Shown in pieces: positions 1-10,117 of a stretch of 50,275 bases of DNA. Position numbers and translations under genes: made by a program. How positions within the stretch are numbered: position 1 is the stretch's first letter; every line of letters starts with the position of its first letter. Source of the DNA: Succinatimonas sp. (GTDB taxonomy: Bacteria; Pseudomonadota; Gammaproteobacteria; Enterobacterales; Succinivibrionaceae); assembly GCA_022779845.1 (NCBI GenBank), contig JALEXT010000033.1, forward strand, positions 1 through 50,275, written 5' to 3'. A model generated the notes under the pieces. That model was not told the origin of the DNA and ran no database searches. It saw only the letters and a list, made by a program, of their open reading frames with translations.

Positions 1-1
1 T

Positions 2-154
2 GTAGGCAATCTCAGGATCCAGGTGGTTAAACTTCCGGACGGCAAGGTTTACATAACAAATGTAGACGATGTCATGAGCAAACTGCTTATGAAAATTGGA
101 GACAGTTGGTGTTGGTATTACAGTGCTGACAGTTACTGCAAACTTTCAACCTAA
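2..154 (+). CDS. C-terminal fragment of a hypothetical protein (truncated by window start)
   Basis: Open frame from base 2: VGNLRIQVVKLPDGKVYITNVDDVMSKLLMKIGDSWCWYYSADSYCKLST*, stop at 152-154; followed by AT-rich intergenic DNA. Confidence 0.5.
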   Translation, partial: VGNLRIQVVKLPDGKVYITNVDDVMSKLLMKIGDSWCWYYSADSYCKLST

Positions 155-473
155 TGAGCTCGTTTAAAAAGGTTGCATTATGGTGGGAAAGAAAATTGCT
201 AAAATTTACTGATCGATGACGGGTTAGAGCTAAAATTATTAGTTACTGATAAAAGAAATATTGTCGAAAATTAGTGTCTTACTGAAATCAATTTTAATTG
301 TATTGAACAAATTTGGTGCATTTTATCTGCTAAACGGTTCATAAAAAATTATCTTAAGTTCATTTAAAATCTGTATGGTATGAAATTTTTTTTGATAAAG
401 TATGAAGAGTGGTGCATACAACTTGAGAATTTTAACCCCTAGTAGTTATCGCAGAAGTCTTATGAGCTAATTT

Positions 474-502
474 GAAGGATGTTGCTTTTGGCAATCCTTC
501 TT
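474..502 (+). terminator. Hairpin (GAAGGATgTTGC-tttt-GCAATCCTTC) followed by a short T-rich stretch
   Basis: Inverted repeat in the intergenic region before lemA; imperfect stem and weak T tract. Confidence 0.35.
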
Positions 503-575
503 TGTCATCCCAGCGAATATAATATTTAACTACTTAAGATGTACAAAAAAAAATTATGAAAAAGAGGAAATGAAC

Positions 576-1166
576 ATGGTAGAACTAAAACGGCATTCTG
601 GAATTGCATTTGCTATTCTGGTAATAATTTCAGGCATTTTTATTATATTTTCCTATAACAATTTGATTACTTTGGACGAAAACACCGCGGCAAAATGGTC
701 AGATGTAGAAGTGCAATATCAACGCCGCGCCGATCTTATTCCCAATCTTGTCAACGTAGTTAAGGGCTATGCTTCGCACGAAAAGGAAACACTGGAAGAA
801 CTGACGAAACTTCGTGCCAAAACATTTCAACTATCACAAAACAACATTCCGTCTGCAGACCAATTAAAACAATTTGACGATGCTCAAGTGGCAATGACAG
901 CCGCTCTGACTCGTTTGATAGCCGTAGCAGAAAATTATCCGGATCTAAAAGCCAATCAAAACTTTCTGGAATTACAAGCACAACTTGAAGGTACTGAAAA
1001 CCGCATTGCAGTTGCTCGTAAAGATTTCAATGATGCAGTAAAAGCATTCAATACTTCAATCAGAAGATTTCCCAACAATTGTTTGTCTTCACTGTTGGGA
1101 TTTGAAAGCAAAGCTTACCTGCAATCACAAAGCGGTGCCGCTGAGGCACCGCAGATAGCATTCTGA
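576..1166 (+). CDS. lemA: LemA family protein
   Basis: N-terminal TM then LITLDENTAAKWSDVEVQYQRRADLIPNLVNVVKGYASHEKETLEELTKLRA, typical LemA. ATG at 576 fits the upstream GAGGAAATGAAC better than 570. Confidence 0.9.
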   Translation: MVELKRHSGIAFAILVIISGIFIIFSYNNLITLDENTAAKWSDVEVQYQRRADLIPNLVNVVKGYASHEKETLEELTKLRAKTFQLSQNNIPSADQLKQFDDAQVAMTAALTRLIAVAENYPDLKANQNFLELQAQLEGTENRIAVARKDFNDAVKAFNTSIRRFPNNCLSSLLGFESKAYLQSQSGAAEAPQIAF

Positions 1167-1176
1167 GTTTTAAGGC

Positions 1177-2103
1177 ATGGCAAAAATACAAAAAATATTG
1201 CGGCTCTTTATGTCAATAGTCGCCTGCTTTTTTCTTTTGCAGACGGCTAGCTCTTTTGCAAACGCGAATACTGTCGAAAGTTATTCCGTAGACACGATCC
1301 CAAATCCAAGACTAAAAAACTTTAATTTTCATGTCAGCGATCCTGATTCGTTACTGTCGCAAAACACTGTAGACGACATCAATTCAAAACTTTCAACTCT
1401 CGAACACGAAACTGGGATCCAAAGCGCTGTGATCATGTTGCCCTCCATAGGCAATAATGACATTTTTGAATTCTCTCAAAACTTATTCCGTTCATGGGGA
1501 TTAGGTAACAAAGAGCAAAACAATGGATTATTGATAGTTTATGTAGATGATCAGCATTTGATACGCTTCCACACAGGATATGGTCTTGAAGGATCTTTGC
1601 CGGACTCCATATGCAAACGTATCCAAATAAACGACATGATCCCTTTTTTTAAACAAGGCAATAAGGATGGCGGAATGAAAGCCGGGATTGATGCCGTCTG
1701 TCACCATTTATCGGATACGAATGCATTGCCAGAGAGTGATCCTAAGGCCACGTTCAATGACGACGACGATTTTGAACTTACCCTATATACAGTTGTCGGA
1801 ACCATCATCGTAATTTTATTAGGCGCAGGCGGAGTGATCGTTTACAACATCTTTAGAAAATGTCCAAACTGCGGAAAACGCGGAACGTTAAAAACAATAA
1901 AAGAAAACGAAGTAACAAAACGTAAAAGAGATTTTCTTTATGTCACCAAAAAATGTACGCACTGCGGATATGAAATCGTACTTAAATATGATGTAACTGG
2001 GCAAGATAACGACAGTAACGGGAACTCGGGAAACGCAGGTTCATCAGGCGGAGGATACGGAGGGGGCAGTTCAGGCGGCGGCGGAGCCGGTTCTCACTGG
2101 TAA
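1177..2103 (+). CDS. TPM-domain (YgcG-like) membrane protein with zinc-ribbon-like CxxC pairs and Gly-rich C-terminus
   Basis: Signal peptide, TPM-domain pattern (EHETGIQSAVIMLPSI..FRSWGLGNKEQNNGLLIVY), TM helix, CPNCGKRG..KKCTHCGYE, terminal GGGYGGGSSGGGGAGSHW; follows lemA directly. Confidence 0.85.
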   Translation: MAKIQKILRLFMSIVACFFLLQTASSFANANTVESYSVDTIPNPRLKNFNFHVSDPDSLLSQNTVDDINSKLSTLEHETGIQSAVIMLPSIGNNDIFEFSQNLFRSWGLGNKEQNNGLLIVYVDDQHLIRFHTGYGLEGSLPDSICKRIQINDMIPFFKQGNKDGGMKAGIDAVCHHLSDTNALPESDPKATFNDDDDFELTLYTVVGTIIVILLGAGGVIVYNIFRKCPNCGKRGTLKTIKENEVTKRKRDFLYVTKKCTHCGYEIVLKYDVTGQDNDSNGNSGNAGSSGGGYGGGSSGGGGAGSHW

Positions 2104-2134
2104 AAAGCAATTAAGCAACGTGTAGGGGCATTCT

Positions 2135-3517
2135 ATGAAATTTAGCATTAATTTTATTTTCATTATTTGGGCGTCGTTAATTCCCCTTGCACAAGCATCA
2201 ACAGATCAAGCTTCTTCGCTATATGATAAATATGAATACAGTTTAAAGCATGATGATTTAAACGGTGCCTACGAAGCTTTAAACCAACGACGTCAGTTAG
2301 ATAATAAAAACCTAAAATACATCTACGACGAGGGCGAATTTTTACTCCAATACTCAAACAATCAAGGGTATACAAAAGAACTTATTGAGACTGGATTAAA
2401 AATAGCCAAAGACAACAAAGACAAATACTGGATCCCGCGTTATCTTGAAATATTAGCAGGAATTTTATTCCAAGAAGGGAACATACAACCAGCTTACGAC
2501 ACAGGGATAGAAGCCTACTCTTCTCTTAAAGGTGAACAGGACGATGAAGAGCGGTCCGATATATGTCAATTGCTAATAGGAATATGTACCTCACTTGAGA
2601 AAAACGACGAAGCCCTCAACTACGGCCTGCAAGCTTTGAACATCCGCCGCCGCGTCCTTGGTAATAACCACCGAAAAACCGCAAGCACACTGACTGCTTT
2701 AGGTCTTGTTTATCTTAACAATAACGATTACGAGCATGCACACTTTGTCTTGAACGAAAGTGAACAAATATATAAACGACTGGGGATTGAAGACGAAACC
2801 CTCGTAAACAATCAAGGTGTTCTTGCTTTTGCCCAACAACACTTTGCTGATGCCTACAAATTACTCTCAAGAGCGCTTAATCTTACTAAACAAAAATTCG
2901 GCAATAAACACAGTAAACTCGTAGGGATCTTAAAGAGTTTAAGTGTAACGTCAGAAAGACTGAACAATTATGATGAAGCTGCTTACTATATAAAAGAAGC
3001 ATACGACATCGCCTCATCGATATACGGCAAAGAACATCAGGTTTGTGCCGAATTGCTTTGCGAACAGGGATTATTAGCAAACCAAAGAAAGTTCTACGGT
3101 GAGGCCATGAATAAATTCTCAGAGGCCTTGAAAATTTACGACAATCTTTTTGGAGAAACATCACAAAATTCGCAAGAAACCCTCATAACAATGTACCGTT
3201 GCGCCTGTGAAATTGTTGTTTCAAATGCAACAAAAGATATTCAAATTGCAAAGGACTTCATGTCGGACAAATACTTCACCCTAAGAAATGAAGGTGACGA
3301 TACTTTGTATTTGCTCGCTTTCGGACAATGGCATATGAACAATGCCGCATGCATTTTCGACTATATTCCTACTGTCATAAATGATGACGTAAAGATTTTA
3401 TTAAGCGCAGACAAAATCTCTATTCAAGAAATTCTAAGTTCAGATTTAAACAACTTCACCGTTTCAATTATCAGAAACAAACAAATTTATGACGAATTAC
3501 TGAATCTTCTGAAGTAA
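2135..3517 (+). CDS. Secreted/periplasmic TPR-repeat protein
   Basis: Signal peptide; repeated helical TPR patterns (e.g. ALNYGLQALNIRRRVLGNNHRKTASTLTALGLVYLNNNDYEHA). Confidence 0.8.
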   Translation: MKFSINFIFIIWASLIPLAQASTDQASSLYDKYEYSLKHDDLNGAYEALNQRRQLDNKNLKYIYDEGEFLLQYSNNQGYTKELIETGLKIAKDNKDKYWIPRYLEILAGILFQEGNIQPAYDTGIEAYSSLKGEQDDEERSDICQLLIGICTSLEKNDEALNYGLQALNIRRRVLGNNHRKTASTLTALGLVYLNNNDYEHAHFVLNESEQIYKRLGIEDETLVNNQGVLAFAQQHFADAYKLLSRALNLTKQKFGNKHSKLVGILKSLSVTSERLNNYDEAAYYIKEAYDIASSIYGKEHQVCAELLCEQGLLANQRKFYGEAMNKFSEALKIYDNLFGETSQNSQETLITMYRCACEIVVSNATKDIQIAKDFMSDKYFTLRNEGDDTLYLLAFGQWHMNNAACIFDYIPTVINDDVKILLSADKISIQEILSSDLNNFTVSIIRNKQIYDELLNLLK

Positions 3518-3550
3518 TTTTTTCTTGCAAGTTCACCTCAAGGAGGACAT

Positions 3551-5677
3551 ATGCGTATTCTGCTCATGATATTAGTCTTTGTTTTTTCCATGCTGTGTAC
3601 CCCTTTATATGCGCATGCCGCATCCTGGTCTGTATTTGTTTACATGTGCGGAAGTGATCTTGAAACTAATTACGGTGCTGCAACATTAGATATAGAAGAA
3701 ATGCTTAACGCAGAACCTTCTGACGAAATAACGGTAATCATACAAACAGGGGGCGCACTGCAATGGCAAAACTTCGGGATCTCATCAAATAAAATCTCAC
3801 GTTTTATCTTAAAAAATGGTGAACTCTCCAAATTATCCGAATTGCCTCAGGCCAATATGGGCGACGGACAGACTCTCTATGAATTTATAAAATTTTGTCA
3901 GAAAAACTATGCAGCAGATCATCAGGTATTGCTGTTTTGGGATCACGGAGGAGGGAGCGTTTTCGGATTTGCAAACGATCAAAATTTCAATTTTGATTCT
4001 ATTTCTCTATCTGAATTCAGAAACGCCCTTTCTTCAGTTTATGGCGACAACGTAAAAAACAAACCCTTTGAAATCATAGGGTTCGATACTTGTCTTATGG
4101 CTACGGTAGATACGGCAGCAAGCGTAGAACCTTTTGCGCACTACATGGTTGCTTCTCAGGAAGTGGAACCAGGCAACGGATGGCAATACACACTGTGGTT
4201 AAATTCACTGGCTGAAAATACTGATCAAAGCGCCATACAATTAGGAAAAAATATGTGCGACGCATATTTTGAAGGTTGTAAAGAAACAGATACACAGGAA
4301 GCCGCAACGTTGTCTTTAGTTGATTTAAATCAAATATCCCCAATGCTCAAAGCATGGAATATTTTTGGCATGTACGCTTTAATGCAAGCATCAGAAGACG
4401 ATAGTTTTTATGCAGCGATAGGTCGCGCGGCATCCCGCTCAGAAAATTTTTCCAACTCAAAAAGCGGCGGCTATTCCAACATGGTTGATATGGGAGATTT
4501 CATAACGCGTGTATCCGATGCTTCGCAAGATCGACATCCTGCAGCCGATGAAATGCTCAAATATCTTCAGGACGCCGTTGTATACCAAGTAAGCGGACCG
4601 TCTCACCATGCATCAGGACTTTCCTGCTATTACCCTTTCGATGCTGACGAAAACAGTTACGGCATGATGCTTGAAAACGGTTTAGTTAATTCATTCATTC
4701 TCACTTACGGACTGCAACACGGATTTATAGACGGGGATACGGCAAATTCCATACTTGAAGAAATAACGGATAATGACGAAAACAATACGTCATCGACTCA
4801 ATCGAATTCTTTATCGCAGCAACAAGTTCCGCAGGACAATGCAGTTAATTTTATTGCAAACGCAGTTAACCACGGGATCAATTCTGCCTTACAAACTCTG
4901 TTAAATCAAAAGCCTGAAGCCGGACAAGATCCTATCTCTTTTATTCAAGGCTTAGTTAATTCCAACGTATCGGTGATTGCACAATCCCTAAAACCGATGG
5001 AAAAACTCGATATAAGTTCCCTTGAAAACAACTCGGTAGAGCTTATTGAAAAAAAAGACGGTTCACCTGCTTTGGAAATGAAAATAGCAGCAGATGCTCT
5101 CAAGTACATAGATTCAGTGCGTTTTTACCTTGCGACTCTCGGCTCAAATAATGAAGTTACTGTTTTCGGTGACGACATAGACATGGATCAGGATTGGGAT
5201 AACGGTATTTTTCGTGACAATTTCAACGGCACTTGGCCTGCTCTGGACGGACATATAGTATTTTTGGAAACAACGGCAGATCTTGAAGATTACAACTATT
5301 ATTCCATTCCCGTGATCTTAAACGGGATCAAGTCGAACATCGAAGCCTTGTACGATTTCAAAGCAGAAAAATACGTGGTATTAGGAGCAAGAAGAATAAA
5401 CTCGGCAGGAATGCCTGATAAAAATCTGATCAAGCTTAAGTCAGGAGACAAAATCACCACTTTAATGCAAAAAATGAACAACGGTGAACAGGATACTTCG
5501 GAAGTGCAAGTCGAAACCTTTGCCTTAAGCAAAAATTGGGAACTTAATGATCAGGAACTGCCTGATGGCACCTATGCCTACATGTTCAGTATGTCTGATA
5601 TTCAAGGAAACGAAGCCCTGTCCGACGTTTCTTTCATAAAAATAAAAGGAAGAGACATCACTTACGGAGAAATGTGA
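3551..5677 (+). CDS. Clostripain-family (C11) cysteine peptidase, exported
   Basis: Signal peptide; WSVFVYMCGSDLET, LLFWDHGGGSVFGF (His) and IGFDTCLMATVDTA (Cys) match the C11 family; RBS AAGGAGG upstream. Confidence 0.88.
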   Translation: MRILLMILVFVFSMLCTPLYAHAASWSVFVYMCGSDLETNYGAATLDIEEMLNAEPSDEITVIIQTGGALQWQNFGISSNKISRFILKNGELSKLSELPQANMGDGQTLYEFIKFCQKNYAADHQVLLFWDHGGGSVFGFANDQNFNFDSISLSEFRNALSSVYGDNVKNKPFEIIGFDTCLMATVDTAASVEPFAHYMVASQEVEPGNGWQYTLWLNSLAENTDQSAIQLGKNMCDAYFEGCKETDTQEAATLSLVDLNQISPMLKAWNIFGMYALMQASEDDSFYAAIGRAASRSENFSNSKSGGYSNMVDMGDFITRVSDASQDRHPAADEMLKYLQDAVVYQVSGPSHHASGLSCYYPFDADENSYGMMLENGLVNSFILTYGLQHGFIDGDTANSILEEITDNDENNTSSTQSNSLSQQQVPQDNAVNFIANAVNHGINSALQTLLNQKPEAGQDPISFIQGLVNSNVSVIAQSLKPMEKLDISSLENNSVELIEKKDGSPALEMKIAADALKYIDSVRFYLATLGSNNEVTVFGDDIDMDQDWDNGIFRDNFNGTWPALDGHIVFLETTADLEDYNYYSIPVILNGIKSNIEALYDFKAEKYVVLGARRINSAGMPDKNLIKLKSGDKITTLMQKMNNGEQDTSEVQVETFALSKNWELNDQELPDGTYAYMFSMSDIQGNEALSDVSFIKIKGRDITYGEM

Positions 5678-5708
5678 TTAAAAACAGTTTCTGCAAAAAA
5701 ATGAGCAA

Positions 5709-5746
5709 TTACATCCTTCTTTCTGGCCACAAAAAGAAGGATGTAA
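5709..5746. terminator. Perfect 14-bp inverted repeat (TTACATCCTTCTTT / AAAGAAGGATGTAA)
   Basis: Read directly between the C11 peptidase stop and def; no strong T run on the plus side, so terminator status is tentative. Confidence 0.5.
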
Positions 5747-5830
5747 ATCTTGGAGAAGATACTGATTGCTATCAGTCTGCGTGTCAAAGCATTCTTAATG
5801 TTAAAATCTGCACGTAAAAATGAGGTAATT

Positions 5831-6364
5831 ATGGCAATCCGTGAAATAGTTATTTTTCCCGACGAAAGACTAAGACTGTCAAATTCAGAAGTATCTGAAT
5901 TCGGTCCGAAACTCAAATCCCTTACTGACGACATGTTTGAAACAATGTATGCCGAAGAAGGTATAGGCCTTGCAGCTCCGCAAATAGGTATAAATCAAAG
6001 ATTGGTAGTGATCGACATTCCTGATGATAACGGCAAACAAGGCGAAAACCAATTGATCATGGTCAACCCTGAAATCACTGCCGTATCCGACAATCAGGTT
6101 GAATCTGAGGAAGGTTGTCTGTCAGTTCCCGGATATCAGGATAAAATCAAACGTTTTGACAAAGTTTCAGTGTCCTTTCAGGATATCGAAGGCAATCGTC
6201 ACTCTATGGAAAATGTCGAAGGACTACTTGCCATTTGCATGCAACACGAAATAGAGCATCTTTCGGGAAAACTTTTTATTGACCACCTTTCAAGACTAAA
6301 GCGTGATCGTTTAAAAAAGAAATTCGGAAAAATTCTTAAAGACAGACAATCTTCCAAAGAATAA
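5831..6364 (+). CDS. def: Peptide deformylase
   Basis: MAIREIVIFPDERLR; motifs EEGIGLAAPQIG, EGCLSVPG, HEIEHL. Start 5831 preceded by GAGG; the ORF-track start at 5750 is an upstream extension. Confidence 0.95.
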   Translation: MAIREIVIFPDERLRLSNSEVSEFGPKLKSLTDDMFETMYAEEGIGLAAPQIGINQRLVVIDIPDDNGKQGENQLIMVNPEITAVSDNQVESEEGCLSVPGYQDKIKRFDKVSVSFQDIEGNRHSMENVEGLLAICMQHEIEHLSGKLFIDHLSRLKRDRLKKKFGKILKDRQSSKE

Positions 6365-6374
6365 GAGGTTTTCC

Positions 6375-7331
6375 GTGGATCAAAAAATCATTTTCGCAGG
6401 CACTCCAGACTTTGCATCGGTAAGTTTAAAAGCATTACTTGATGCTGGCATACGACCGTGTGCCGTATACACGATGCCCGATCGTCCGGCAAAACGCGGC
6501 CATCACTTGACGCCGTCACCAATAAAAGAACTGGCATTACAACACGGACTTGAGGTACGCACTCCTGAAAACTTCAAATCTGAAGAAGAGTTATGCTCGT
6601 TTGAGGAGTTGCATGCCGATCTCTGTATCGTGGTAGCTTACGGCATGATCCTTCCTGAACGTATTCTCAAAGCACCGCGACTTGGATGCATAAATGTACA
6701 CGGATCACTGCTTCCTGCTTACCGCGGTGCCGCTCCGATCCAACGTTCTTTACTAGACGGGTGCGAGAAAACCGGCGTTTCCATCATGCAACTTGTAAAA
6801 AAACTTGATGCAGGGGATGTCTTTGTCAGTGAAAGTGTACCTATAGACAAAAAAGATACCTCAGGAACACTTTTTGACAAACTGGCCAAATTAGGGGCTC
6901 AAACCTTACTTAAATATTTAGGTCCGATTTTAGCAGGAACTATCCGGGCCATTCCGCAGGATGAGAGCAAAGCCACCTATGCCGAAAAAATCACAAAGGA
7001 CATGGCTCCGCTGAATTTTTGCCAAAGTGCAAAAGAACTTGATCTGTTAATCCGCGGTCTTAACCCGTGGCCAATTGCAACGGCAACTCTGGACGGAATA
7101 TGCTATAAAATTTTTGAGGCTGTTCCTGTATCAAGTGGAATACATAAACACCCGGGAGAAATTTTGTCATTTGGCAAAGAAGGTATAGAAATAGCCTGCT
7201 CCGATGGTTCTCTCTTGGTAAAAATCATGCAATCACCTGGCAAAGGTCGAGTAAAGGCGGCTGATTTTGCCAGATCTTGTCCGCAGAAATTCGAGGGAAA
7301 GAATTTTGACTGCAACTATTCTGCATCTTAA
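6375..7331 (+). CDS. fmt: Methionyl-tRNA formyltransferase (GTG start)
   Basis: IIFAGTPDFASVSLKALL; INVHGSLLPAYRGAAPIQRSLLDG; follows def. Confidence 0.95.
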   Translation: MDQKIIFAGTPDFASVSLKALLDAGIRPCAVYTMPDRPAKRGHHLTPSPIKELALQHGLEVRTPENFKSEEELCSFEELHADLCIVVAYGMILPERILKAPRLGCINVHGSLLPAYRGAAPIQRSLLDGCEKTGVSIMQLVKKLDAGDVFVSESVPIDKKDTSGTLFDKLAKLGAQTLLKYLGPILAGTIRAIPQDESKATYAEKITKDMAPLNFCQSAKELDLLIRGLNPWPIATATLDGICYKIFEAVPVSSGIHKHPGEILSFGKEGIEIACSDGSLLVKIMQSPGKGRVKAADFARSCPQKFEGKNFDCNYSAS

Positions 7332-8706
7332 AAAAAATACATCCGTTCATCTGCCCACAAAACATACTAAACAAGCGGTTAAACGCAGCGCACCGGCAAA
7401 AGCAAAAATAGCTACCGGTTCTGCCACGCGCGCCGCGGCTGCTATGGCCGTTGCAGCAGTTGAAAACGGGAAATCTCTTACCCGTACTCTGCCTTTATAC
7501 CTGCAGAATATGGAGCCAAGAGATCGTTCCTTGGTTCAGGAAATTGTTTACGGAACCTTAAGGCACCGTCGTCTTCTTTCAGAAAGACTGAAAAAACTTC
7601 TGGATCACAGCATCACCAAACGTTTTGAAAACAGCAGAGCCTTGTTGCTGTGTGCTCTTTATCAAATCGTTTTTACAAGGATACCGTCACATGCTGTTGT
7701 GGCTTCAACCGTAGGAGCCTGTCAACTATGCAAATGCAAAAACATGACCGGCATGGTAAACGCCGTATTACGTCGTTTTCTAAGAGAAAAAGCTCAACTG
7801 AATGCAGAAGAAACAACACCGGAAATTCTCTATTCAGTTCCAGACTGGCTGTATAAAAATTTAGAAAAGAACTACCCTGCCGAACTTGAAAACATACTAA
7901 AAGAACAAAACAAACATGCGCCGCTTTGGATCAGAGTCGAAAGTTCGAAAATAAGCGTAGACGACTATATTTCCGTACTAAAAGACAAAGGCATCGAATA
8001 CCGAAAAAGTAATAATGCCGGTGACGCTCTGATGCTTTTATCACCGGTAAGTACCGACGAAATACCTCTTTTCAATCAGGGAATGGTCAGCGTACAAGAT
8101 GTTTCTGCCCAAATGGCAGCACCGTTGCTACAACCAAAATCAGGAGAGAAAATACTAGATGCCTGTTGCGCACCCGGAGGTAAAAGTGCGCAACTGATGA
8201 ATCTTTGTCCTGACATTCAGCTGATTTGTGCTGATTGCGACACTGAACGTCTTCTTTCCACTCAAAAAAACTTTCAAAGACTAAAACGTGATCCAAAATG
8301 CATTGTCTGCGATTTTACTTCCAATAATGATCTTACTCTGCTTGGAAAAGATTACGACAAGATCCTTTTGGACGCACCTTGTTCCGGTACCGGAGTGATC
8401 AGACGTCACCCTGATATCAAATGGCTCAGACGAGCCAAAGACATAGATACCCTGACCTCAACCCAGTCTACCATGTTGGATCATGCTTTGGCCTTATTAA
8501 AAAAGGGCGGTATTTTAGTCTATTCAACCTGCTCTATACTCAAAGAAGAAAACGAAGAACAAGTTAAGTCTTTCCTGGAACGCCATTCAAACGTCGAATT
8601 ATTACCTTTTGACAATCACGGAACTATGACAGGATTTAGACAGCTTTTACCAGGAGATGACGGAGGAGACGGTTTCTTCTACGCACGTTTTATAAAGAAA
8701 AACTGA
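7306..8706 (+). CDS. rsmB: 16S rRNA (cytosine(967)-C(5))-methyltransferase
   Basis: LDACCAPGGKSAQL, LDAPCSGTGVIRRHPDIKW, VYSTCSILKEENEEQ. Start uncertain: TTG at 7306 has a GAGGGA Shine-Dalgarno; ORF track begins at TTG 7267. Confidence 0.92.
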   Translation: MTATILHLKKNTSVHLPTKHTKQAVKRSAPAKAKIATGSATRAAAAMAVAAVENGKSLTRTLPLYLQNMEPRDRSLVQEIVYGTLRHRRLLSERLKKLLDHSITKRFENSRALLLCALYQIVFTRIPSHAVVASTVGACQLCKCKNMTGMVNAVLRRFLREKAQLNAEETTPEILYSVPDWLYKNLEKNYPAELENILKEQNKHAPLWIRVESSKISVDDYISVLKDKGIEYRKSNNAGDALMLLSPVSTDEIPLFNQGMVSVQDVSAQMAAPLLQPKSGEKILDACCAPGGKSAQLMNLCPDIQLICADCDTERLLSTQKNFQRLKRDPKCIVCDFTSNNDLTLLGKDYDKILLDAPCSGTGVIRRHPDIKWLRRAKDIDTLTSTQSTMLDHALALLKKGGILVYSTCSILKEENEEQVKSFLERHSNVELLPFDNHGTMTGFRQLLPGDDGGDGFFYARFIKKN

Positions 8707-8725
8707 TTTCTCTGTTCTAATAATT

Positions 8726-10117
8726 ATGAAAATCATCATTCTGGGAGCTGGGTACGTAGGAACAGAACTTGCTACGTACCTTGCTAATTCAGGTCATGCC
8801 GTAACCTTGGTGGATACCCCTTCTGCAGAACTGGATCGCATTGCCCTTCGCATAGATCTGCGTGTTGTTCAGGGTAATCCTTCATCTCCTGTAGTACTGC
8901 GCAATGCCGGTGCTGAAAATACGGAACTCCTGGTAGCAGCTACGGCTGATGATGAAGTTAATATCACTGCATGTTCCATAGGAGCTTTTCTTTTTCATAT
9001 TCCCCGTCGCATTGCCCGCATCCGCTCATCAGACTATTTACAAGAAGCCGATGAAATTTTCGGGGATCACGGCATTCCCATAGATCACGTAATTTGCCCA
9101 GAACACATAGCCACAGATGACATAGCCAGACTCATTGACTTGCCGGGAGCTTCAGCCGTATCCGTATTTTTTGACGGTATGCTCACCGTGGTATCGGCTA
9201 AATGTCAATTAAAAGGAAAACTGATAGGACACGCATACAGCGAGTTTGAAAGTTATGAAAACAAAGCCGCATTGTTATCTGTGTTTCGAAACGGCAAATA
9301 TTTGGACGGATTCCGTGGAGAATTCATTGCTCCAGACGACGAGGTTTTTTTCTGTTGCCAAACCGAAAGAGCCTTAAGTCAACTGTCTGCTTTAAAACCG
9401 CTGCACGGAGGCGGTCGTGAAATTGCCATTGCCGGAGGTACTCACGTAGCAGATGCATTAGCCGTCAGACTATCAGAACGGTTTCGTGTGAAATTGATAG
9501 AGCCCAGTACCGATCGGGCATTACGCATTTCCGACAGACTCTACGGTTCAGAGGTTGAAATTTACAATGCTGATCCTACAAGTCTTGAATTCATGAATGA
9601 AGAACAACTCCAGCGCTCGGATATTTTTATTGCAGCTTCACCCAGCGATGAAAGTAACATTATGGCTTCCATGCTCATGCACAGATTACACAACGTAAGA
9701 ACCATGGCCATAATAAGAGGCGAAGGATACAACCGTCTTGCAGAAAATACCGCAAGTGAAATAGACACGGTCGTAACACCTAACGAAGCTACCGTATCTG
9801 CACTGCTTTCCAACATACGTCAAGAAGGTGTTGAAAACATGCGCCTTTTCCGCCGAGGACAATCAGAAGCAGTCGAATTGGTAATTGAAGGATCTCATTT
9901 TTCAAGCAGAGTGATCGGTCGCAAACCTGCAGAACTTTCTTTACCGTCAGGAACTAATATGGGGCTGGTATTACGAAATGAACGCGTCATCCGCCCAGAT
10001 GACAATTTCAAATTTCAAGAAGGCGATCATGCATTGTTTTTTCTAAATGATCAAAAGCAAGTACGCAAATTGATACGCTATTTCAGACCGCGAGCATTCT
10101 GGATCCCCAAATGGTAG
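8726..10117 (+). CDS. trkA: Trk system potassium transport peripheral component
   Basis: MKIIILGAGYVGTELATYLANSGHAVTLVDT; duplicated TrkA-N/TrkA-C layout; follows rsmB and overlaps trkH. Confidence 0.95.
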   Translation: MKIIILGAGYVGTELATYLANSGHAVTLVDTPSAELDRIALRIDLRVVQGNPSSPVVLRNAGAENTELLVAATADDEVNITACSIGAFLFHIPRRIARIRSSDYLQEADEIFGDHGIPIDHVICPEHIATDDIARLIDLPGASAVSVFFDGMLTVVSAKCQLKGKLIGHAYSEFESYENKAALLSVFRNGKYLDGFRGEFIAPDDEVFFCCQTERALSQLSALKPLHGGGREIAIAGGTHVADALAVRLSERFRVKLIEPSTDRALRISDRLYGSEVEIYNADPTSLEFMNEEQLQRSDIFIAASPSDESNIMASMLMHRLHNVRTMAIIRGEGYNRLAENTASEIDTVVTPNEATVSALLSNIRQEGVENMRLFRRGQSEAVELVIEGSHFSSRVIGRKPAELSLPSGTNMGLVLRNERVIRPDDNFKFQEGDHALFFLNDQKQVRKLIRYFRPRAFWIPKW

